From contig JABDJF010000246.1 of the NCBI GenBank assembly GCA_013002645.1, positions 1 through 5,985 on the forward strand: a stretch of DNA of 5,985 bases. The letters run 5' to 3'. Below are positions 1-5,914 of the stretch, in pieces (position 1 is the stretch's first letter; each line of letters opens with the position of its first letter). The position numbers and the translations under genes are program-made. The notes beneath the pieces were generated by a model. That model worked only from the letters and a program-made list of their open reading frames with translations. It was not told the origin of the DNA and did not search any database. Source of the stretch: Myxococcales bacterium. Its GTDB lineage: Bacteria; Myxococcota_A; Polyangia; Polyangiales; Houyiibacteriaceae.

Positions 1-1645
1 CACCGTCGTTGGCGGTCACTCGAGCTCGAAACTCGGCGCGTCGTTCGACAGGCGCCGTGAACTCGCCCGTCGCCGTGTATTCTTTAGGGCCTCCTTTCAG
101 AAGCGCCTGTCCGTTGCCAATCGGGTATCCCGCGATCCGCAGCGCCGCGCCGTCGAGCGCCAAATCGACCCTTGGCTTGAAGGGATCACCCCAGACTCGG
201 CCCTCGAGGATGAGGAAGTGCGCGCTGATCGCCCCATACCGAAACCGGTCGAAGCGCACGCGGCCCTCGGCCTCGAAGTCGTCTCGCACGGTCTGGCGAA
301 CGCGCAGGTCGAATTCGGCGCCGCCCTCGATGCCCGGGACGAATTGCTCGAAATTCGGATCGCCGCTCACCTCGGGAATGTACCCAATGGCGTGGATGTC
401 GGTGGTCCCCGCGTACTCCACGCGCCCGTCCAGACGGAGGTCGCCGCCCGCGTACTCCGCTTCGACCAAGTCGATGTCGAGCCCGTCGTCACGAGCCCGG
501 ATCTTTGCAAAGAGAGCGGGGACATTAACGTCTTCGAATTTGAATCCCTCCGTTTCGATTTCGACCCCGAGGACGTCCTCGTTCTTCGGGTCGCTGGTCA
601 TCTCGATGCGACCGCCGACCGCGACTTCGGGTACGCCGCCAATCACTTCCGCTAGCTCGAGTCGAGGGCTGGCGATCTCGATTCGAGTCACCCCCTCCGT
701 TGGAAGGTCCCCGTTGATTCGCGCGCGCCCCCCCGCGGTCCCTACGTCTGCTCGGAGCCGATAGTCCTCCTCGGGTCCCCACAGGCGCACCCAGCCGCTT
801 GCGTCTCCCTTGAGCGACTCCGCCCAGTCGAAGCCCACATCGTAGAGGGTTTCGGCGCGAACCGGTTCCACGCGCATGAAGAGATCGAGGTCCCAGGGGT
901 CCTCCGGGGCGCTGTCCTCACGTGGGCTGTAGACGAGCTCGGCGGTCAGCTTTTCTTCCCCACGGCTCGCTTCCGCCGTGACTTGCGCGCCTCGCGCGTC
1001 CGTGTGCACGCTGCCGACGATGTTGTCGATGCTCGCTTCGAACGGGAACGGGCTGACCATCCGACCCTCGGCCGACCAGACCTCGATGTCGGTAATCCAG
1101 TAGAACTCCATTCGACCTTTGGTGTCGAGGTCCACGACGCGAATGTTCTTCAGGCCGAGCAACTCACCGGTCACCTCGAGGTTGCGAAGGTCCATGTTGT
1201 CGACGATGGCGTGGAAGGGCTCTCCCACCGTAGGCGTTTGGTCTGCCGCCTCGAATGCCGCCAAGAATGTCGGCGCTCCTTCACCATCGTCGATGAGGTC
1301 CACCCAGCCATTGGTCAGCTCGGCATAGTAGAAACGAAGACGCCCACGGAGGGCCGCGATTGGATCGATACCGAGCTCCACCGTTTCGCCATAGATGATC
1401 GCTCGGCCATCGGGGTCATAGACGAACGTGTCTTTGACGATCGTGTGCCAGAGCCGGAGCTGGGTGATGTACCCCGAGTGCATGGTGCCGACCATCTGGT
1501 CGGAGACGAACTCGTTCAGCATGTCGCGACCAATCCGTCGGCCGACGTTGGTATCCAGGTGGAACAGAACGCTCGAGAGCAGCGAGACGACGGCGAGCAG
1601 CGGCCAGCCGAGAAACCAGCTCACCAGGCGGGAGATCCAGCGCAT
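1..1645 (-). CDS. tamB: TamB/AsmA-like translocation and assembly module protein, N-terminal part (runs off the left edge)
   Basis: The reading frame is open from the ATG at 1645-1643 down to base 2, giving 548 codons with no stop, so the gene is partial at its C-terminus. Residues about 8-28 (WFLGWPLLAVVSLLSSVLF) form one hydrophobic segment, read as a signal anchor holding the protein in the inner membrane. The following stretch has the typical TamB/AsmA N-terminal pattern: 'NVGRRIGRDML', then 'VGTMHSGYITQLRLWHTIVKD', 'VYDPDGRAIIYGETVELGIDPIAALRG' and 'RFYYAELTNGWVDL'. The rest is a run of short alternating beta strands rich in D, E, R and G, as in the lipid-conducting beta-groove of bridge-like TamB proteins. 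The C-terminal DUF490-type domain that would clinch the family lies outside the window. It follows the TamA-type gene directly, with TGA and ATG sharing an A, and tamA-tamB is the conserved order. Family TamB/AsmA-like is quite sure; exact substrate is not known. Family members bridge the periplasm and are implicated in outer-membrane protein assembly and phospholipid transport. Confidence 0.85.
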   Translation of the reverse strand, partial: MRWISRLVSWFLGWPLLAVVSLLSSVLFHLDTNVGRRIGRDMLNEFVSDQMVGTMHSGYITQLRLWHTIVKDTFVYDPDGRAIIYGETVELGIDPIAALRGRLRFYYAELTNGWVDLIDDGEGAPTFLAAFEAADQTPTVGEPFHAIVDNMDLRNLEVTGELLGLKNIRVVDLDTKGRMEFYWITDIEVWSAEGRMVSPFPFEASIDNIVGSVHTDARGAQVTAEASRGEEKLTAELVYSPREDSAPEDPWDLDLFMRVEPVRAETLYDVGFDWAESLKGDASGWVRLWGPEEDYRLRADVGTAGGRARINGDLPTEGVTRIEIASPRLELAEVIGGVPEVAVGGRIEMTSDPKNEDVLGVEIETEGFKFEDVNVPALFAKIRARDDGLDIDLVEAEYAGGDLRLDGRVEYAGTTDIHAIGYIPEVSGDPNFEQFVPGIEGGAEFDLRVRQTVRDDFEAEGRVRFDRFRYGAISAHFLILEGRVWGDPFKPRVDLALDGAALRIAGYPIGNGQALLKGGPKEYTATGEFTAPVERRAEFRARVTANDG

Positions 1646-3786
1646 CAGTAGGCCTCACCGATGGTAAAATGGAAGGCCCCTGGCACACCTCCGCGAATGA
1701 ATCGGAAGATGTTGAACGCGTTGGGTGGCGGCGGCCCGCCGACGACTTGCCACTTGGGAATGAGGAAACCGAAGTCGAGGCGGATTGGGCCGACCGGGGT
1801 CTGGTAGCGGAAACCGAAACCCGCCGCTGCGCGAATGTAGTTGAAGCGCCACACTTCGCCCCGATTCACGTCTCCGAAGTCCATGAACAAGGCTGTGGCA
1901 AAGCTTTGTGTGACGGGAAGCCGCCATTCGATGCCAGCCTCCCATCGGCGAAGACCACCGTCGTTTCGGGCGTCAAAGCCCTCACGGTTGAGCGAATCGA
2001 TGCTCCCCGGGTCGCCTAGAAAGCCGCCAAAGAAGCCGCGATGGCTGGTGGGGCCGCCCGACCGTAAACGATAGTTCTGCGGCCCCAGCGCCTGGCCGAC
2101 GAGGTCCAAGCGATTGCGGTCTCGCGAAAATATGAACATGGCGCCCATGCCGAATCGAAACGCCAGGGTCGACGAAAGAGGCAAGGGCGCGAAGCCGCGA
2201 ACCTCGGGCGTGACGCGAACGTACTGCCAAGAGCGCCTCAGCTTGGCCGGCGACTGCTGGCTTCCGACTTGAAAAAAGAAGCCGGCGCGTGGGCTTCGCG
2301 AGTCGTCCCGAAGGTCGACGACGAGGCGCTGGTCGAAAAACACGACTTGGTAGCTCCGAGGGTACCTTGGGTCTCTGTCGACGAGCAGATAGGTATCGTA
2401 GTTCAAGGCGCCAACGAGCAGGAGCCGACCATCGAAGAACGGTCGCGAAAGGCTTCCGCGGATTTGAAGGTCGTGGCGGCGAAAGAGCTCGAAGGGGTCG
2501 GGGCCCCAGTCGTGGCGAAATTGAATCGCCGACGTGGTGCGAGGTTCGAGAAACGCCGGGCGCCGATACTCGACGCGGAGCTCATTTCCGAAGATGAATC
2601 CTCGGCGGAACCGAAAGAACGGATCCGTGGCAACGATTTTCGGGCGATCCTCGATACGCAACCGCCGAAAGCCGCCGAGATTTCTATGCTCGAACAGCCC
2701 AAACAAATGAACGTCCGAAATCCGCGTGTCCTGCTCGAGGGTCAGTGTGGCGATCGCGCCGCTTTGGACTCCGGCGCCGATGCCCCAGCGAATGTTCCTC
2801 CCGGGCTCGACGGCGATGTTGACGTCGACGACCCCGGTGCACTGCTCCTCCTCGTCGCGTCGCGGAGTCGAGGTCACGTCCACCGATGCGAGCGCACCCA
2901 GCGCGTAAACCGCTCGCTGGGCGTCCGCGATATCGTTCAAGCGAAAGACGTCGCCGGTCTTCAAGTCGGCGACATCCAGAATCGTATCCGCAGGCTGTGA
3001 GCCGATACCCGTGACCGTGATGTCGCCGAGCCTGCACGACGGCCCGGTCTCGACGAAGAGCTCGACCGAAGCCTCGTTGGTTTCCCGATCGATTTCGACC
3101 CGCCCCGAGACGTTGCCACAGGCGTAGCTCGCTTCTTTGAGCTGGCGCCTGATCGCGCGCTTGCTCCTCTCGTAGATCGACTCGTCGAACGGCTTATCGA
3201 CCTCGACCTCGATGGCGTCCTCGAGCTTTTTTCGGTTTTCCGATTCCCAGTTCTCGTGGCCGCTGACCTCGATCGATCTCACCAAAACGGGCTGGCCCTC
3301 TTCGATTTCGATCAGGATGCCGAGCCTGCAACCTTCGTCGGCGCCCTCTCGGTCGCACGGGGCTTGGCCGCCGGGGGCCACGATGATGCGGTCGTCGTTC
3401 GCAGCCGCCGGTGGGTCGAACTCGGTGCTGACGACCGCCGCATCGTAGTATCCGCGCGCCCGGTACCAGCGCTCGATTCGCTGCACGTCACGGTCGAATA
3501 CGGCGGAATCCAAGGTGGGCCAGCCCTTCCGAAGCTTTCTCCAGAGGTCGAATGACACCCGCTTTCCGTCGAACGGCGGAACCCCGCAGCTGGGGTCCGC
3601 GCTGGTCCCGAATGCGAAGGTGACTCGGTCCCGCTCCTGGCTTGCTAGACAGGCCCTCAGGGCCTCCGGATCGAGCTGTTCCATGCCGTTGAAACGGATC
3701 CGATCGATGCCGTATGCATCCTCTGGGATTGTCTTGCATCCGCTCGCCAGAACGAGCAGGAGGCAGATGCATCGCCGGCGAGCCAT
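1645..3786 (-). CDS. tamA: TamA/BamA-superfamily (Omp85) outer-membrane protein with apparent lipoprotein signal, TamL-like
   Basis: This 713-aa protein is a complete Omp85 family member. Residues 1-17 (MARRRCICLLLVLASGC) look like a lipoprotein signal peptide: a basic start, a short hydrophobic core and a lipobox ending ASG-C17, with Lys at +2. POTRA-like domains follow at about 26-125 (with 'YRARGYYDAAVV'), 166-248 and 252-328 ('LGDITVTGIG...FRLNDIADAQRAVYALGAL'). The beta barrel spans about 332-713. It holds 'VVDLRDDSRSPRAGFFF' (489-505), the RGF motif of loop 6 (583-585, in HRGFFGGFLG), 'ALFMDFGDVNRG' (632-643), 'GFGFRYQTPVGPIRLDFGF' (656-674) and a C-terminal strand 'FHFTIGEAY' ending in an aromatic residue. 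The start is firm because an in-frame TAG immediately precedes the ATG; the SD is weak (AGGT, very close). Family members act with TamB in outer-membrane biogenesis. Being upstream of and coupled to tamB argues for TamA rather than BamA. The lipid anchor is a prediction. Seven cysteines lie in the mature periplasmic part (46, 67, 144, 153, 223, 251, 316) and none in the barrel. Confidence 0.9.
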   Translation of the reverse strand: MARRRCICLLLVLASGCKTIPEDAYGIDRIRFNGMEQLDPEALRACLASQERDRVTFAFGTSADPSCGVPPFDGKRVSFDLWRKLRKGWPTLDSAVFDRDVQRIERWYRARGYYDAAVVSTEFDPPAAANDDRIIVAPGGQAPCDREGADEGCRLGILIEIEEGQPVLVRSIEVSGHENWESENRKKLEDAIEVEVDKPFDESIYERSKRAIRRQLKEASYACGNVSGRVEIDRETNEASVELFVETGPSCRLGDITVTGIGSQPADTILDVADLKTGDVFRLNDIADAQRAVYALGALASVDVTSTPRRDEEEQCTGVVDVNIAVEPGRNIRWGIGAGVQSGAIATLTLEQDTRISDVHLFGLFEHRNLGGFRRLRIEDRPKIVATDPFFRFRRGFIFGNELRVEYRRPAFLEPRTTSAIQFRHDWGPDPFELFRRHDLQIRGSLSRPFFDGRLLLVGALNYDTYLLVDRDPRYPRSYQVVFFDQRLVVDLRDDSRSPRAGFFFQVGSQQSPAKLRRSWQYVRVTPEVRGFAPLPLSSTLAFRFGMGAMFIFSRDRNRLDLVGQALGPQNYRLRSGGPTSHRGFFGGFLGDPGSIDSLNREGFDARNDGGLRRWEAGIEWRLPVTQSFATALFMDFGDVNRGEVWRFNYIRAAAGFGFRYQTPVGPIRLDFGFLIPKWQVVGGPPPPNAFNIFRFIRGGVPGAFHFTIGEAY
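1653..1659 (-). promoter_or_regulatory. Ribosome binding site of tamB, inside the tamA 3' end
   Basis: On the minus strand the sequence reads GGTGAGG, then the seven bases CCTACTG, then ATG. It lies within the last codons of the upstream TamA-type gene, whose TGA stop (1647-1645) overlaps the tamB ATG by one base. This arrangement supports both the chosen tamB start and translational coupling of the two genes. Confidence 0.7.
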
Positions 3787-3893
3787 CTACCTAGGGCTTG
3801 TAGCGCGGGGACCCCCAATTCCGCCAGCGAACTGCGTGATTTCGGCCGTTTGGCGACCCTCCTGCCGGCTGCTACAGCTATTGCCACTTCGTC
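3787..3893. promoter_or_regulatory. Divergent intergenic region between tamA and miaB
   Basis: These 107 bases separate two outward-facing genes, so both promoters should lie here or reach slightly into the genes. For miaB the best match is weak: TTGGCG at 3850-3855, a 17-base spacer, then TACAGC at 3873-3878. It would place the transcript start only about eight bases before the ATG. No convincing sigma70 pair was found for tamA. The only symmetry is a short GGGGACCCC at 3807-3815. The region is called regulatory from gene layout rather than from a strong motif. Confidence 0.35.
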
Positions 3894-5327
3894 ATGAAGC
3901 AGTACTTCGTCCAGACCTTCGGCTGCCAGATGAACGTCCACGACTCCCGTCGCATCGAGGAGGTCCTGAGGGCGAGCGGTTACCGCGAGGCGAGTGAACC
4001 GGCTTTGGCCGATCTCCTGCTGGTCAACACCTGCAGCGTCCGAGAGAAGGCAGAGCACAAGTTGATGAGTCTTCTCGGAACGTTTCGCCCCTTCAAGGAA
4101 GCTCAACGAGGCACGATTGTCGCCGTGGCGGGTTGCGTCGCCCAGCAAGAAGGCGAGCGATTGCTTCGAAATGCGCCCTTCGTAGACATCGTCCTCGGGC
4201 CGGACAACATCCCCGAGCTCCCCGCGCTGATCCGCGAAGTCGAGCAGGGGGCCCCGCCGATCACCAGAACCCTGTTCGACATGGACGACCCCCAGTTTCT
4301 CCGGGCCAAGCCTCATGCAGATCGCCGGGAGGTCACGGCGTATGTGACCGTCATGAAGGGCTGCGACGAACGGTGCACGTTTTGTATCGTTCCCTATACA
4401 CGCGGGTCGGAGCGGTATCGGCCCGCCGACGAGATCGTCGGTGAGATTCGCGACCTGGTCCGAGGGGGCGTGCGGGAGATCACGCTTCTCGGGCAGACCG
4501 TCAACTCGTGGCACGAACCCGGCGCCGATGCGGAGGCCAGTAAGGCCGAATCGCGGCTGGCCGCGTCCACGTCTCGCTTTGCGGGACTGCTCCGGCGGAT
4601 CGCGCGGGAGGTTTCGGACCTCTGGCGGCTTCGCTACACCTCTCCTCACCCGCGTCACGTCACCGCTGAGTTGGTGGCCGCGCACGCAGAGCTGAGGGTG
4701 CTTCCCTCGCACGTGCACCTGCCAGTGCAATCGGGTTCCGATCGTCTGCTCCGGCGCATGGCACGCCGGTACACGGCCGAGGAATACATCGCGAGGACCG
4801 ACGCGCTGAAGCAGGCCAAGCCAGGCCTGACCCTGTCCTCGGATTTCATCGTCGGCTTCCCAGGGGAAACCGAGGAAGACTTCCAACAAACGCTCGAGCT
4901 GGTGCGGCGCGTCGGCTTCGTCGCGGCCTTTGCGTTCAAGTACTCGCCGCGGCCGTACACACCGGCGCTCAAGCTCGGCGATGAGGTCTCCGAACAGGTG
5001 AAAGACGATCGGCTTGCTCGCTTGTTTGCCCTCATCGAGACGCAACAGCAGTCACACCTCGCATCGCTGGTCGGCCAGGATGTACGTGTTCTGGTGGAAG
5101 GCCCTTCCCCAGGGGACACCGGGCGCTTCGCCGGGCGAAGTGAGCGAAACGAGATCGTTCATTTGGTCGCGCCTGACGGTCACGACCCTACCGGCGAGCT
5201 GGTCACGGTGACGATCGACGAGCCGTTTCGCCACAGTCTGTCGGGCTACATGACCGGGGCACACGGCCTCGAGGCCCGCGGCCCGCGCACGCGCCTATCG
5301 GTGCTTGACGCTGGAGGCGTGACCTGA
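3894..5327 (+). CDS. miaB: tRNA-2-methylthio-N6-dimethylallyladenosine synthase MiaB (methylthiotransferase)
   Basis: This cytoplasmic radical-SAM enzyme adds a methylthio group at C2 of N6-isopentenyl-A37 in tRNAs that read UNN codons. It uses two [4Fe-4S] clusters and S-adenosylmethionine. The 477-aa protein has the full family layout. The N-terminal methylthiotransferase domain has 'TFGCQMN' (C11), 'NTCSVREKAEHK' (C47) and 'VAGCVAQQEGE' (C81), whose three cysteines bind the auxiliary cluster. The radical-SAM motif is 'CDERCTFCIVPYTRG' (C157, C161, C164), followed by 'LGQTVNSW' (199-206), 'HVHLPVQSGSDRLLRRM' (273-289) and 'DFIVGFPGETEEDF' (317-330). A C-terminal TRAM RNA-binding domain covers about 391-454. 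The FGCQMN and LGQxVNSW motifs favour MiaB over RimO or MtaB. The start fits the usual N-terminus (MKQYFVQTFGCQMN), but no Shine-Dalgarno sequence is visible before it. A tail of about 20 residues follows TRAM. The usual 'RPGTPA' reads 'RPYTPA' (353-358). It is probably co-transcribed with the VanZ-like gene, which overlaps its stop. Confidence 0.96.
   Translation: MKQYFVQTFGCQMNVHDSRRIEEVLRASGYREASEPALADLLLVNTCSVREKAEHKLMSLLGTFRPFKEAQRGTIVAVAGCVAQQEGERLLRNAPFVDIVLGPDNIPELPALIREVEQGAPPITRTLFDMDDPQFLRAKPHADRREVTAYVTVMKGCDERCTFCIVPYTRGSERYRPADEIVGEIRDLVRGGVREITLLGQTVNSWHEPGADAEASKAESRLAASTSRFAGLLRRIAREVSDLWRLRYTSPHPRHVTAELVAAHAELRVLPSHVHLPVQSGSDRLLRRMARRYTAEEYIARTDALKQAKPGLTLSSDFIVGFPGETEEDFQQTLELVRRVGFVAAFAFKYSPRPYTPALKLGDEVSEQVKDDRLARLFALIETQQQSHLASLVGQDVRVLVEGPSPGDTGRFAGRSERNEIVHLVAPDGHDPTGELVTVTIDEPFRHSLSGYMTGAHGLEARGPRTRLSVLDAGGVT
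5313..5317 (+). promoter_or_regulatory. Shine-Dalgarno GGAGG that decides the vanZ start
   Basis: A perfect GGAGG sits within the last codons of miaB and ends exactly six bases before the CTG at 5324-5326. No comparable purine tract precedes the in-frame ATG at 5381, where the upstream bases are CGCTTCTGTAC. The site is the main reason for placing the start of the next gene at a CTG. Confidence 0.65.
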
Positions 5328-5713
5328 CCAGCGACTCGCTTCGGGAGACCCTTCGCGCTTGGCGCTTTGCGCTTCTGTACATGGCTCTGATTTTCGTGAT
5401 TTCGTCGTTCGAGGTCGAAGTTCCAGGCATCCGGCACATCCCGCTGCGCGACAAGGGTATCCACTTCATCGAGTACGCGGTGCTGGGCTGGCTTTGCGCC
5501 GTGGCGTCGCGGCAGACCTGGCCTTCCGCGTCGGCGTGGCGAACGGCGGCGTTCGCGGTCTTTGTTTCCGTCCTCTGGGGACTGTCCGACGAGATTCACC
5601 AGGCGTTCGTGCCCGGCCGTTCGTCCGAGCTCAACGATGTCGTTGCCGATCTGTTCGGCAGCGTCGCCGGCGCTGCGGGCTCGCATCTTCTTTCGAACAG
5701 AACTGTGAGCTGA
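5324..5713 (+). CDS. VanZ-family small membrane protein, probable CTG start
   Basis: From the CTG at 5324 this gives 129 aa, beginning (M)TSDSLRETLRAWRFALLYMALIFVISSFEVE. The VanZ signatures are all present. A first membrane segment with the family's W-x-x-x-LLYMALIFxxSS pattern lies at about 13-28. It is followed by 'DKGIHFIEYAVLGWL' (43-57, with H47 and E50), then a hydrophobic segment at about 73-88. It runs into 'SDEIHQAFVPGRSSELNDVVADLFGSVAG' (88-116), which carries the conserved D/E-x-H-Q and D-x-x-A-D motifs. Expected topology is three or four membrane helices in the inner membrane. VanZ is named for low-level teicoplanin resistance in enterococci, but most chromosomal homologues have no known function, so no role is assigned. 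The only ATG in the region (5381) has no SD and would remove half the first membrane helix. The CTG overlaps the miaB stop in the tetranucleotide CTGA, which implies coupling to miaB. The gene is sure; the start is about two-thirds sure. Confidence 0.83.
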   Translation: MTSDSLRETLRAWRFALLYMALIFVISSFEVEVPGIRHIPLRDKGIHFIEYAVLGWLCAVASRQTWPSASAWRTAAFAVFVSVLWGLSDEIHQAFVPGRSSELNDVVADLFGSVAGAAGSHLLSNRTVS

Positions 5714-5749
5714 TGCACGGCAAATTTCGCTCGAGACTGAGCGTTACCA

Positions 5750-5778
5750 TTGACGCGTTCAGTCCTTGTATTTAGATT
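5750..5778 (+). promoter_or_regulatory. Candidate sigma70-type promoter for an intergenic small RNA
   Basis: TTGACG at 5750-5755 matches the -35 consensus at five of six bases. TAGATT at 5773-5778 matches the -10 at four of six, including the critical TA at the start and T at the end. The spacer is exactly 17 bases. Transcription would start near G5785. It lies 36 bases after the vanZ stop in a locally AT-richer stretch, so it is not within coding sequence. In GC-rich DNA such a match is uncommon, but it is untested. Confidence 0.5.
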
Positions 5779-5784
5779 GTAGGT

Positions 5785-5914
5785 GCTGAGGACAAACAAG
5801 TTCTCCAGACCAGAAAAGCAAAGATATTTCGCCGGCGGACCCCCCCCATAAGTCCACCGGTTGTTCCCCGCCCGGTCGTGTCTCCCCCCTCCAAACGACC
5901 GGGCGACCCTTTTT
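5785..5914 (+). ncRNA. Candidate three-hairpin small RNA with C-rich loops
   Basis: The stretch lies between a promoter-like pair and an intrinsic terminator, and has no ATG on the plus strand. Reading downstream, it folds on paper into three hairpins. Hairpin 1 pairs 5788-5793 with 5800-5805 (GAGGAC with GTTCTC, one G-U) around the loop AAACAA. An A-rich linker (about 5806-5831) follows. Hairpin 2 pairs 5832-5840 with 5852-5860 (CCGGCGGAC with GTCCACCGG, one C-A mismatch) around CCCCCCCATAA. Hairpin 3 pairs 5869-5879 with 5895-5905 (CGCCCGGTCGT with ACGACCGGGCG, eleven perfect pairs) around a 15-base loop containing CTCCCCCCTCC, and is followed by TTTTT. The loops are complementary to SD-like purine tracts, as in known anti-SD small RNAs with CU-rich loops. 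It matches no RNA family I recognise. It may instead be the 3' untranslated end of the miaB-vanZ transcript, or a leader or attenuator of a gene to the right. Confidence 0.42.
5869..5914 (+). terminator. Rho-independent terminator after vanZ / the candidate small RNA
   Basis: An eleven-pair GC-rich stem without mismatches (5869-5879 with 5895-5905) closes a 15-base loop. After four bases (ACCC) comes a run of five Ts at 5910-5914. The long loop and the four-base gap before the T run are less than ideal, but the stem is strong. It would end the miaB-vanZ transcript and any RNA begun at the promoter near 5750. Confidence 0.62.

Noticed and set aside
9..764. A 251-codon plus-strand frame, plus others at 218-655 and 983-1651, over the left part
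   Set aside because: All are antisense to the continuous tamB frame, with low-complexity S/R/P-rich or featureless products typical of reversed GC-rich coding sequence.
2269..3000. A 243-codon plus-strand frame inside tamA
   Set aside because: It runs antisense to the POTRA/barrel coding part of tamA, is rich in charged residues without any motif and has no RBS; it is a codon-bias shadow.
3807..3815. GGGGACCCC palindrome in the divergent spacer as an operator
   Set aside because: Only four bases per arm in GC-rich DNA; far too short to support a binding site without a second copy or comparative data.
3657..5045. A 462-codon open frame on the minus strand opposite miaB
   Set aside because: It lies antisense to miaB, crosses the divergent spacer and the tamA 5' end, and shows no recognisable domain. 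GC-rich coding regions routinely leave such long antisense frames open, while miaB has every family motif.
5381..5713. ATG at 5381 as the vanZ start (110 aa)
   Set aside because: It lacks an SD and cuts through the first membrane helix, while the frame upstream continues the family sequence back to a CTG with a perfect GGAGG. It remains a fallback.
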